Assembly (NCBI GenBank): GCA_949361645.1
Contig: OX442416.1
Coordinates: 16,134,674-16,198,673 of the forward strand
Source: Spongilla lacustris
Taxonomy: Eukaryota; Porifera; Demospongiae; Spongillida; Spongillidae
DNA length: 64,000 nt
Direction of reading: 5' to 3'
How positions within the stretch are numbered: the stretch's first letter is position 1; every line of letters starts with the position of its first letter. Positions 1-9,856 of the stretch are shown here, piece after piece. Under the pieces are notes generated by a model. It was not told the DNA's origin. It ran no database searches and saw nothing but the letters and a program-made list of their open reading frames with translations. The position numbers and the translations under genes were made by a program.

Positions 1-2196
1 TCCACTGCACAAGTTCCCAGGCCTACCTAAAGATAGCTTTTTGATTGTACTATTGCAGTAGTCTAAAGGACAGAATGAAGCCAGTGCTGGAAGAGTGTTA
101 TTGTACACACCAATCCAGTTATTTTTATTTATAGTCACAGTACCATCTGATGTATCACAGACCACTCCATGTGATGTGAAGAATGGGGAACAGTCACACG
201 TAGAAGAATTTGACGCATATATGAACCCTGGTTCACATGGTAACAGCTCCACCTCAATTACTGTTGGAGAATTACCTGGAGATGTGGACAAGGTCAGATT
301 TAGTGAAGCCATTTCAGGCCCATAGATTTGGTACTCTATTGTACCACATACTGTTCCTATCCACTGAGCTTCTTGCCCAGGTCCAAGTGTTATGGTTGTA
401 GTGATGTCACCATTTGTGCCAATTAATGCATAAACCACACCAGGTGATAGGTTGTTTACATCATCTACTGAGGTAACATTAAGTCTCACAGTCCCACCAG
501 GATATGTGGTAACCTTTCCTTCATACTGACTGCTGATATTGCACATGTCAGGATCACTGCAGCCACATAGCTGCACATACATTGGAAATGAGAGCAATTG
601 AATGTCATTGAGGTCTTGTGGTAATGGAGTAATGGTGAAATAGCTAGCTATGCTTTCACAATATGCGAAATTCGCCTGAAAGCAACTGCACCCATAAATG
701 GGTGTGGCATACACAGCATGACCACCTTGCTGTGCATGGTTATCAGTGAAGGTGATGGAGCTACTTATGTTACCAAAAGAATCTGCAATGAATTGTATGA
801 TGCAAGGATAATATGCTCTTTCCTTTGATGATGGACCCCCATCACTGTAAATAGCACCACCATAACCTGTTGCAATATTTCTGTAAAATTCCACTCTGCA
901 ACTGCTATCAAAGGTGAGTACTGCATTGTTTGATAGACTTATGGCCCCTCCATTCTCTCCTGTGTTATTATAAAATGATACGTTACCATACAGCTGCAGA
1001 AATCCATTTTCTCCTGTGATGGCTCCCAGGGGAGAGTTAGACAAGAACTGAGTTCCTGTGATGGTGTCTCCAATAATGTCCACTGTCATTACACTGAAGT
1101 AAATGGCCCCTCCCCTAATCATCGGGTATCCATTACAAGAGCAGTGATTGTTTTCAACTATCACTTCCTGAAGAATGAGGTGGCCTATCTGAATTATGGA
1201 GTTGCCACCATACATGTTTGAGGCATAGACTGCTGCACCTCTGACTGCAGTGTTATTAATAAAAGTTGATTTATTAATAATCATTATGTTAGCTGCGGCT
1301 ATATAAATAGAACCTCCATCAAAAGTAGCACTGTTTTTCTGAAATGTACAGTTTGAGAAGCTAACATTACCCGTTGATGCATACAAAAACAAAGCACCAC
1401 CATAAGCAGCACTGTTGCTTTGAAATGTGCAGTTTGTGAAGCTAACATTGCCTGTTGATGCCACCAATACCACAGCACCACCACCATAAGCACTGTTGTT
1501 TTGAAATTTGCAGTTTGTGATGCTAGCATTGCCTATTGATCCATTAAACCAAACAGCACCACCATAAGCACTGTTGTTTTGAAATGTGCAGTTTGTGATG
1601 CTAACATTGCCTGTTGATCCATCCAACCTCACAGCGCCACCAACATAAGCACTGTTGTTTTGAAATGTGCAGTTTGTGATGCTAACATTGCCTATTGATC
1701 CATTAAACCAAACAGCACCACCATAAGCACTGTTGTTTTGAAATGTGCAGTTTGTGATGTTAACATTGCCTGTTGACCCATTCATCGTCACAGCACTACC
1801 AAAGTAATCAGTAGCAATGCTGTCCTGAAATGTGCAGGTTTTGATAAGAATATTTTCAGTGTCAGTTAGAATTATACCACAGCTAATGAACGCTATACTC
1901 TCGATGGTCAACTGTTGTACTGCAACAAACTGAAGTCCACTTCCTTCTTCGCAGCGAATCGTGGTGCTATTTATCGAAGACCCCATTATAGTCACGTTGG
2001 TAATATTGGAAATCTTACAAATCGTAGATATGCGATGTTCCCCACCGTCCAATACCACAGTTGTATTGGACTTGAGAGATCCGTTGCACAGGTAGTCGAC
2101 GTCCTGTAGAGCATAGTCAGGCGGTATAGTAGCGGTGAGGCTGACCACATAGCTCCCAAGGATAGATAACACAAGTATCGTATGGCATTGTGTCAT
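1..2196 (-). CDS. Beta-helix cell-surface receptor with Pmp-like repeats, 5' part (runs off left edge)
   Basis: One open frame runs from ATG at 2196 to the window edge without a stop (about 732 codons, intronless here). It begins with a hydrophobic signal peptide (MTQCHTILVLSILGSY). Then come about six consecutive coils of 24-25 residues, each with the pattern STGNVSITNCTFQNNSA followed by GGAVW or GGAL. The GGA(V/I/L) and FxxN words are the hallmarks of chlamydial polymorphic membrane protein repeats, which fold as a right-handed parallel beta-helix. Further GGAIY/GGAIS coils and a Cys-rich region follow. It is colinear with 39.5-41.6 kb, whose continuation encodes a multipass membrane domain, so this copy should continue left into membrane segments. 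Many Asn-X-Ser/Thr sites suit a glycosylated ectodomain. The ligand is unknown. The role as a surface receptor or adhesion protein is inferred from architecture; the reading frame itself is clear. Confidence 0.8.
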   Translation of the reverse strand, partial: MTQCHTILVLSILGSYVVSLTATIPPDYALQDVDYLCNGSLKSNTTVVLDGGEHRISTICKISNITNVTIMGSSINSTTIRCEEGSGLQFVAVQQLTIESIAFISCGIILTDTENILIKTCTFQDSIATDYFGSAVTMNGSTGNVNITNCTFQNNSAYGGAVWFNGSIGNVSITNCTFQNNSAYVGGAVRLDGSTGNVSITNCTFQNNSAYGGAVWFNGSIGNASITNCKFQNNSAYGGGAVVLVASTGNVSFTNCTFQSNSAAYGGALFLYASTGNVSFSNCTFQKNSATFDGGSIYIAAANIMIINKSTFINNTAVRGAAVYASNMYGGNSIIQIGHLILQEVIVENNHCSCNGYPMIRGGAIYFSVMTVDIIGDTITGTQFLSNSPLGAITGENGFLQLYGNVSFYNNTGENGGAISLSNNAVLTFDSSCRVEFYRNIATGYGGAIYSDGGPSSKERAYYPCIIQFIADSFGNISSSITFTDNHAQQGGHAVYATPIYGCSCFQANFAYCESIASYFTITPLPQDLNDIQLLSFPMYVQLCGCSDPDMCNISSQYEGKVTTYPGGTVRLNVTSVDDVNNLSPGVVYALIGTNGDITTTITLGPGQEAQWIGTVCGTIEYQIYGPEMASLNLTLSTSPGNSPTVIEVELLPCEPGFIYASNSSTCDCSPFFTSHGVVCDTSDGTVTINKNNWIGVYNNTLPALASFCPLDYCNSTIKKLSLGRPGNLCSG

Positions 2197-2430
2197 TGTA
2201 TACACGAACTGACAGGCGAATTTACAGACGTTAGTGGCGAAGTGACAGGCGATTTGCCAGATATACACAAATGTTGCTGACGAGGCTTATAGTTGCATAG
2301 CTTTTGTCTTTGCATATTCATTGCTTTGCCAGGGCGTAGAAGCTAGTACTTAAAATTGTAAAGTTCCTTCTACACGCAAGCACGTACCTCATTGCCCTTT
2401 CAACGGGTCAAGCATATAGTTTTCAAGTTC
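2197..2430 (-). promoter_or_regulatory. Duplicated 5' flank of the beta-helix receptor
   Basis: The 230 bases upstream of the start codon align, with small indels, to 41627-41850 upstream of the paralogue. Shared words include TTTACAGACGTTAGTG, GAGGCTTATAG and CAACGGGTCAA. The duplication therefore carried the 5' UTR and probably the core promoter. No TATA box is obvious. Its regulatory role is inferred from position and conservation. Confidence 0.35.
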
Positions 2431-2904
2431 ACAGCAAAATCACTCATACATATGAAAGACCAAGCAAAAGGGTAGCCCGATTTTCTTAGACTTAGAAGCG
2501 ATCGCGAACGGCTTTGGTGTCAGTCACGATCGAACGTCCACACAGCACAATTAACATGTATAACATCTCAGTGAAGCAGATAATACTAACAGCTGCCAAT
2601 TCCCACTCGCGTAGGTTTAAGTGCCGTTTAACTACCATATTAATTGCTAGGTGGATCGCGTATCGTTTTCAGTATTGTTAAGAAATGGCGCAAAGTCTAA
2701 TTTTTTTAATGATTCTTTAATGTATCGTCTATCGGTTACTTGTTTCATTACCTTACAACATTCAAGACTTCAGTTTAAGCCCTCAATTCCGCCCCAATGT
2801 AGGTGCAATTCACGTGTGCACGCGTACGGATAGGGCGCGTGAAATTGCATACTAAAGTCTATGGGGGCGCGTGATTTGTTTCCAATCCCTATCTATATAT
2901 CTCT
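2431..2904. other. No gene recognised
   Basis: Mixed-composition sequence with only short open frames and no recognisable motif. Confidence 0.4.
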
Positions 2905-3287
2905 AGTTACACTCGTCTCCAGGTCCTGTTTTAACGGGGGTGAACAACAGGGCCTGGAAGACACTGCCAGGGTCCTAGCGCGCATGTGCTAGTTTGTCCC
3001 TCGTAATGTCCTTTTTGGAAATCATTCTGTATACTCGTCCGATTTCGCGATGGCGTATTCTATTGAGTTTCGAGAAGGGGTGCCTTATATCTTAACGAGC
3101 CGAATCAGACGAGGAGAATTCGCCATCGCGAAATCGGACGAGTATATACGGAATGATTTCCAAAAGGAAATTACGAGGTAAAAGGATATACTAGCGTTTG
3201 CGCGCTAGGACCCTGGCAGTGTCTACCAGGCCCTGTTTTTCACCCACATAACTTTAATAAAACAGGGCCTGGGGACGATGCTACTGG
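2905..3287. mobile_element. Foldback MITE, about 380 bp
   Basis: Two arms of about 150 bases are inverted copies of each other around a spacer of about 65 bases near 3052-3117. The left arm carries CAGGGCCTGG, GACACTGCCAGGGTCCTAGC and TCCGATTTCGCGATGGCG in order. The right arm carries their reverse complements in reverse order. The outer ends also pair (CTCGTCTCCAGG against CCTGGGGACGA). There is no coding capacity. No clean target duplication was found, so the superfamily is unknown. Confidence 0.75.
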
Positions 3288-3336
3288 GTGGTATGCTGTT
3301 CACTGTCATGTCTGCCACTGTAGCCATGGTTACTGT

Positions 3337-3797
3337 ATAAACGTTACAGATGTGTACATGTATGAGTGTTGCATCAATGTTACAGATGTGCACATATATG
3401 AGTATTGCATCAACGTTACAGATGTGTACATGTATGAGTGCTACATCAATGTTACAGATGTGTACATGTATGAGTGCTGCATCAACGTTACAGATGTGTA
3501 CATGTATGAGTGCTACATCAACGTTACAGATGTGTACATGTATGAGTGCTACATCAATGTTACAGATGTGTACATGTAAGACTGCTGCATCAACGTTACA
3601 GATGTGTACATGTATGAGTGCTGCATCAACGTTACAGATGTGTACATGTAACAGTATGAGAGCTGCATCAACGTTACAGAGTGTGCATGTATGAGAGCTG
3701 CATCAATGTTACAGATGTGTACATGTATGAGTGCTGCATCAATGTTACAGATGTGTACATGTATGAGAGCTGCATCAACATTACAGATGTGTACATC
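3337..3797. repeat. 36-bp satellite, about 12-13 units
   Basis: The tandem unit contains TGTGTACATGTATGAGTGCT and GCATCAACGTTACAGA. Units differ by a few substitutions (ACATC/GCATC, AACGTT/AATGTT), and one unit near 3650 has a small insertion. Because 36 is divisible by three, the array stays open in several frames on both strands. Those frames are by-products and not genes. Confidence 0.92.
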
Positions 3798-3799
3798 AG

Positions 3800-5485
3800 G
3801 GAATAATGTAACCGGATTCACCATTTTGCGAAGCAGTTTTTATTAGATGTGAAACAACTTCAAAACATTGTCGCAGAAAACTGCGATGCAATCTATCCGT
3901 GTTTGCAGGCACGTTGCTCAGTGTAAATGCTACGCGAAGAGAGTGTATTTATGGTACAAAAGAATTCCAATCAGAAAGCTGGCGCCACGTCGCATCAGCC
4001 ACACTCACGTGACATCGCGATCGCGACAATTAATGTGACGATTAACGATTGCGTACGCGTACGAATTACATGAGCGCGCAGCGTACACAGCCGGCTTCGG
4101 GAAGAGGGGGGGGGGGGGGGGGGGGGGGGGGGTCGAATTTTATATTAACACCGCATCCGTGAGAATGGAACATTTTTTTGGCCAATTTTGTCGAACTCGC
4201 TTTTTGGAAAACTAGTCGGAACGGTACCAATTACCACAAATACCGGTGTACTAAGTAGTTCAAATCCTTCCGCTGAGGACCTACGTTTGTTTAAAGTCGA
4301 GCGGGTAAGGCTGTTACCCGGAAACGGGACACATTTTTCTGACAAGGATTCTGAGTTTAAAAACAGTATAGGCATGCTCAACTGGATCGGATAGGTAGCG
4401 TTTGAAACAATTCTGGCAGTAAACTATCATGCTAGCGTCGAAACAGACACTGAAACTTCTTTGGATCTCGACTCCGGACCCAAATATTGGTCGTGCACAG
4501 GCCCAAACACCTAACATTTGGCCATACGTAAGTGTTATTTGACGTCACGTGGGTCTCGGTTACACACGTACGTCACTGTGTAGTTGCTATTTACGTAACA
4601 GGTTGGTATAAATATGCACCACGTGAGCCAAATATACAATGCCCGTTGTTCGTACCCGTCCGGTTATTGATTATCTGGTACCCAGACACTGATCAACTAC
4701 AATGATGTACGTAAGTCCTCGATCGAGGTAAACAACTGTAAATGAGTTTTGTACAAGAACTAAGCTAATTGCCAACACGGTATCCATTGTGGCCTCCTAG
4801 TAGTACCAAATGACATTTAAAAACGTATCTAAAGCAGCTCTTAATTGCGTAGGAAAAAAGTGTCCTTCGCAACGCTTCGTGACCGAAAAACATACAACCG
4901 CGTCACTTTGAAACCGTGTCCACCATAGATATAAGGCAGACGACAACGCCAAATGTCTAGCCGATAGTTAAACTATCTAAATAAATGCTTTTCCAGACAA
5001 TTAGGGGCCTTCCGACTAATTTTTAGAAAGTTGGGTTCGACAAAAAAAATGTTCGATTCTCACGGACCCGGTGTTAATACAATTATCAAGTTACCAAATC
5101 ATTACTATAATTAAAATGTACGTTTATGCGCAAACGTACGTGGTACATGTACGTACTGCACATGAATATGCCAGAACGCCTACGCGACAGTGCCAATACG
5201 GGTGGACAAAATCTACAAATATTAAAACTTTTAAATGTGATGGTGACCTCGTTTTGTATAGACGGGGGAGGGGGGGGGGGGGGGGGGGGGGAAAGTAGTC
5301 ATTTGACTCGTTCGCCTGAAAGCGATCCAAATGCACGCGGGCGTGTCCGTGGGATATTCAAATGAAGAATCATCACATATCTCGGCGGGAACAAATTGCG
5401 ATGCAACTGAACCAAGTTGCTAATCAATCTCGATTTTGCGGAGCAGAATTGCTATGCAATTTTTAAAAAGTTAAATATTCCCTGG
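3800..5485. other. Gene-free stretch with two pure G runs
   Basis: No gene is recognised. It holds G27 at 4106-4132 and G22 at 5270-5291. An isolated TATA-like word (GGTATAAATATGCAC) lies at about 4606, downstream of CACGTG and TACGTCA words, so a promoter is possible but nothing recognisable follows it. Sequence resembling CGATTTTGCGGAGCAG occurs both near 3828 and near 5433, beside the two 36-bp satellite arrays. Confidence 0.45.
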
Positions 5486-5606
5486 TGTACATGTATGAGT
5501 GCTGCATCAATGTTACAGATGTGTACATGTATGAGTGCTACATCAACGTTACAGATGTGTACATGTATGAGTGGTGCATCAACATTACAGATATGTACAT
5601 ACATGT
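5486..5606. repeat. Second array of the 36-bp satellite, about 3.4 units
   Basis: Same unit as at 3337-3797 (GTACATGTATGAGTGCTGCA, ATCAACGTTACAGATGTG), in the same orientation. Open frames across it are artefacts of the period. Confidence 0.85.
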
Positions 5607-5660
5607 AGGCCTATACAGAGTGACCACGTAGTAAAATCTTACACACACACAAAATAAATG

Positions 5661-6030
5661 TCACATTGCAGCCACAAGTGAGTTGGTCATGATTGGTGGA
5701 GGGGACGTGGTCATGTCCTGGGCAATGTCCTCGAGAATGGTGACAAGTTCATCCAGATCAGTGCACACACCTTTAGCAGTATTATTGGGCTGGGAATTTG
5801 GGGGGGGGGGGAGGGGGAGGGGGGAGTAAAATACATGTACTATTTAAACCAGTTCCCAGGCCTTTGCACACAAAATAAAACACATTCCAGCCCCCAGACC
5901 ACTCCAGTCTTTGCCAAGAACACATTTCAGCCTCTGCATGTGCTTGGTGGGTGTGGTCAGACAGTAGGAGAGGTTGCGGGAGCTGGTGGTGCAGTAGTGG
6001 GCGTGGCAGCATTGGAGGGGACCTACAGTA
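5661..6030 (-). CDS. Possible exons of an unrecognised minus-strand gene
   Basis: On the minus strand, 5770-5661 reads as an acidic-amphipathic 36-residue C-terminus (includes CTDLDELVTILEDIAQDM and ends at TGA), preceded by an AG that could be a splice acceptor. A second coding-like stretch starts after CTGTAG near 6020; the frame is ambiguous, either a Cys/His-rich reading or an Ala/Pro/Thr-rich reading that soon stops. No domain is recognised. A G-rich run lies between the two pieces at about 5800-5824. The composition looks coding, but no complete gene model can be built. Confidence 0.2.
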
Positions 6031-6654
6031 AGGGTCATATTATGTGGGTGTGACATATCACATGCAATGCATACAAGTATTGTGATGATGTAGGATTTTT
6101 ATAAGTAAAAAGATAAGAGCAGAAGGGTGATTTTACTTGAAACTATCCCTTCTCTATCTTCTAACAAAAAAAAAAAAATGAAACTTGTGCATGTGGGCCT
6201 CTAACTACATGCAATCATATGTATGCTTTTGTACCACTTGACTATATCTAACAGATATGTTTTGTTGCCACTCGACTACTGCATAACCTTACTCCATAAA
6301 ACCTGTCAATTGCTGAGTACTACTTGTATTAGCTTCTCCCACACCAAAAATGTGCACACCTATAGCAGATGACCTGAGGGATGCACTGGTAACTGTTTAT
6401 GTAGTGCTGCAAGAAGTATGATAGTTGTACTATGTGGATCCTTGTATAGCCATTAGTTTATGTAGCACATGCCTCCTCTTACTTATGGAGTCTTCATTTG
6501 TGCATCCATTTATGTGCTATCATCTCATGTATATAATACATGTACTTGGCACCCCAAAGGGTTAAAATGCAGTCATGAGGAATAGTTATATTAAAGTCAT
6601 GAAGCACCCCTCATGTGTATGTACCTCTGAAGTGCATATGGCTACAACAGCATA

Positions 6655-6714
6655 CCACTGTGAGATATTTCTTTATACATGTACATACATGTATAAAGAA
6701 ATATCTCACAGTGG
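6655..6714. repeat. Perfect 60-bp palindrome
   Basis: Arms 6655-6683 and 6686-6714 (29 bases each) are exact reverse complements around a 2-base centre. Each arm begins CCACTGTGAGATATTTC. It would extrude as a stable hairpin. No element ends or flanking direct repeats were identified. Confidence 0.9.
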
Positions 6715-6719
6715 AGTCG

Positions 6720-7780
6720 CAGAACACGACGGATGTAGTTCCTCAGTACAGATGGACGACATACATGTAGGCCTTGATGACCAAAGTGGCCGCACTGCAA
6801 ATGACAGTGACAGCAACAGCAATAGTAGGCAGTATGCCCAATTCTACATGGAACTGTACTCAATGACAGGATTAAAAAGCACACCGTTCGATGGAGCAGC
6901 GGCAGAACAACCACATGCAGTGCACATGGCTTCAGTGAGGCTAAGGTACGGCCATACCGGTGTTTGAGCAGAAGGGAGCATCTATATCAGTGCACGTCAT
7001 TATATGTATACAAATGCTGCATATTAATTTTGAAGTGTTATGATGTAAATATGCATAACTTAGTAGCAACCACAAGTTATTTCTTCAATAAATTGGGTTG
7101 TGAGTATTGCTGGATCAAATGGCTATCAAACTGTTATGTCAATAATCTCTACTGCTGTGATGCTTACTTTTAAAAAGATGGTGTCAATCCTTCAATAAGA
7201 ATGTGCCACTTTTCAGGGGTGTATTTAGGGGGGGGGGGGCTCAGGGGGCTAAGGCACCCCCACCGACACAAGAATTAATGTTAGTAATAGTGAGTATGCT
7301 CGTGATTTCCCTTTGCCGCTGGCTAGGTATACATATGCTTAGAGCGGTAATTTAATTCATTTCACTTCTATTAGAATACAACATTATTAATTGGATGAGT
7401 AAAGAAGCAAGCACTTCAATCATGGCGTATTACCTGAAGGCGTCTGCAACTGAAATAACCAGTGTTCAGTTAAATCTTGATCAGCCACTGCAACCGCAGT
7501 TATACAATTAATTGTTGTCTGTGTTCCTACATGTAGTTTGATTCCATTGACTGCTATTCATCCTCCAGCCAAAAAGCTCATTTCATACTCCACACGTTGG
7601 CGATGTAGGAAGCTTTGTGGAGACAAAGAACATTAGTAATCAGTGCCGCATGCACCTTTCAACATAAGTGGCTCCAAAATTATCCTTGGCATGTTACCGG
7701 TATACAGTTTCTAAATGAAACTCTCCCAACAGACCTTATCCCAGTCCATCCATTTGACCTCCACCCTGGGCTTTGCCATT
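6720..7780. other. No convincing gene
   Basis: A plus-strand open frame continues to 6967 but shows no domain. The remainder contains a G12 run near 7230 and otherwise unremarkable AT-rich DNA. Confidence 0.35.
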
Positions 7781-7856
7781 ACCTCCTCCCCAGTACCCTT
7801 GACAGGACCTCCTCCCCAGTACCATTGACAGGACCTCCTCCCCAGTTCTACCACCC
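7781..7856. repeat. 26-bp minisatellite, 3 units
   Basis: The unit ACCTCCTCCCCAGTACC plus TTGACAGG repeats at 7781, 7807 and 7833. Confidence 0.8.
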
Positions 7857-8054
7857 CAACACATACCCCCTCCCAACACTACACAGAACACACATGCTTA
7901 CCTGAGCAAGGACTGGAGGAGGCCAGGGGGAGGAGGGAGGTAACCGACGATGTCTGATGATGGGAGCATACTTATGATATGCACAATCACACACCCATGG
8001 ATGCCTACCCTTGGAAACCAGCCTTAGGAGGAAGGGAGGTGGGAGGGACACTGT

Positions 8055-8197
8055 GTAAAAAGGGCTATTATACACTAGTGTATATCATCAATTAGCGGTG
8101 TATAACACTGCATATTGAGATGTTATACACATGTATACGCAATAACGTCTATATACACACTGTTATACAGTAGTGTATAACAATACCTTTTTCATAG
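8055..8197. mobile_element. Small MITE built of TATACAC words
   Basis: The ends are inverted: AAAAAGGGCTATTATACACT on the left pairs with the reverse complement of the right end (AGTGTATAACAATACCTTTTT). The 140-base interior is dominated by TATACAC/GTGTATA words. No coding capacity. A word cluster of similar style occurs at 56.8-57.0 kb. Confidence 0.5.
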
Positions 8198-8648
8198 TGG
8201 GAGGAGGGTACATGTGTGAATTAGGAGGGAATTAAGGGGAGGAACAAAGGAGGGAATAGCTAGCACAGCTAGCACAACATCACACAAATATAAACAGTAC
8301 ATCCCTCAACAACATATCCATGGGACATGGCACACATTCACATACAAACACCTTTCCTTAGTGGTCCACCCCTCATCCTGGTGGGATGGTGTTCCTTTTC
8401 CTCTTCTCCATGTCCAGCTAATAACATTGGCCAATAACAGCTCACATCTGGTGGACATAATGAATACAATATATACATTCCCAAGAGCAACAGTGCTTGT
8501 GGCCATGTCAAGAACGACGCTGTCCTTGCTTTTTCACAATAGCCTTTAATGGTATTGAGGACTTAAGATGATAATAGATTTCACATGTAACAAAGACACT
8601 GTTGCAAACCATGCACCCAAGACAGAATACGCAATCACCACACCCACA

Positions 8649-9400
8649 CAGCGGCGGATCCAGGATTTCTGGAAGGGGGGGGTCTAATAACTATATTCAC
8701 AAGCGGGGGGTGGGTACTGGAGGGGGCGTGCCCCTCCCGTAACAGCTAGGGGGGCTGAGGGAGCGCTGTAAGCTCCCCCAGTGGGGCCTGGGGCGAAGCC
8801 CCAGCCGCTTTTTCACTTTTGCGTTCATTTAGCATGAAAATAAGCATACTTTGAAAGTGTATTCAATATTGATAGCTTGCAAGAGCAATATTCGAGTTGA
8901 TTAATATAGAAGCCTGCGTGAGTCAACGTGGATAAGGATAGCGAATAGAAAACTCTACGCAAAGCCATTGTGACCGTATTCTGGTCTAAACGTCACAACG
9001 TTTTACCTTTAATAGTATTATATACCTACTTGATTTAGCTCTACCTGTTTCCTGAGGTAAACTATCTTGTTTTGATCGCTTACTTCTTGCATAGATATTT
9101 GATACAGTATCAAATATCTATGCTTCTAGCTCGCACAATATTCCACCACGCAGCTTTACTACTAATTAAACACTGCACGCTTGGAGGGCCTTGGCTTTAG
9201 ACCCCCTCCCCCCCCACACACACACACACTCTTACACACTTTGGATCGAATGCTACTCGCTAATCAGTTCACTCGCGTTCACTAAACGCTTCGTTTTCAA
9301 CTCGTCAATCATGTAATTAATTATTCATAAGTTAATTTATTCATAACTGGTCGGGCCGGGGGGGGGGGGGGGGGGGGGGGGGGGTCTTTAGACCCCTTAG

Positions 9401-9431
<31 letters not shown>

Positions 9432-9445
9432 TGGATCCGCCACTG
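8649..9445. mobile_element. Non-autonomous TIR transposon, CAG...CTG family, TSD CCACA
   Basis: It starts CAGCGGCGGATCCAGG and ends with the inverted CCTGGATCCGCCACTG. The 5-base direct repeat CCACA flanks it exactly at 8644-8648 and 9446-9450. The interior has a GC-rich segment (GGGGCCTGGGGCGAAGCCCC at about 8783) also seen near 45.4 kb, a G27 run at 9358-9384 and a C30 run at 9402-9431. No coding capacity. It is one of three family members in this window with 5-base duplications; the hAT-like assignment rests on the CAG(G/T)GGC termini and is an inference. Confidence 0.75.
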
Positions 9446-9574
9446 CCACATCACGTGAACACCATAACATGACCCTCCCTATATTGAAAGTTCTTATTTC
9501 CAAATGTATGAGTTTTTTTTAGCAATGATTTTTTTAAATCAGCAAGTCAAAATGGTTCAGTTCTAGTAGCTGGA

Positions 9575-9856
9575 AAAGCTCCACAGTAGTTGGTTATCTT
9601 CCTCTCTGGAGCAAGCGTGGCTGCTCTTTCAAACAACAAACCAAACGGTCTATCTGATGTTTGCCCCATTGTGGTAGGCGAGGTACTGAAAAGGCTCACC
9701 AGCAAATGTCTATGCCATCTCATCAGAGTTACAGTAGTGGACTACTTTCAACCATTTAAGTTGGGAGTAGCCTGCCCACAGGGTGCTGAACACATGGTCC
9801 ACCACATCCAGAGCTGCATTGAGGACCATTGTCAAGGTTGACATGCATGCATATGA
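9575..9856 (+). pseudogene. Reverse-transcriptase relic, copy 1 (left piece)
   Basis: Open frame with NNKPNG, then GEVLKRLTSKCLCHL and LGVACPQGAEHMVHH, closely matching copy 2 at 12.1 kb, whose downstream part carries the catalytic YLDD. This is the fingers region of a retroelement polymerase. The copy is cut by the transposon at 9857-11285 and resumes at 11286-11345 (CTTGAACCTGGTGTCATGGC), losing homology after that. Relative to copy 2 about 20 bases before the insertion are missing. The retroelement class is not certain; the domain repeats as dispersed copies. Non-functional. Confidence 0.6.

Noticed and set aside
1299..1529. Short minus-strand frame rich in MLASQT units
   Set aside because: Alternative-frame shadow of the beta-helix coils; the same appears at 40858-41124.
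3350..3824. Cys/Met/Thr-rich open frames on both strands
   Set aside because: They are translations of the 36-bp satellite; every frame is equally repetitive.
5124..5365. Poly-Gly and poly-Pro open frames
   Set aside because: They depend on the G22 run; the same occurs at 9.4, 21.5, 45.25 and 56.2 kb.
6575..6967. 130-codon plus-strand frame
   Set aside because: It crosses the 60-bp palindrome and has no domain; the opposite strand is equally open.
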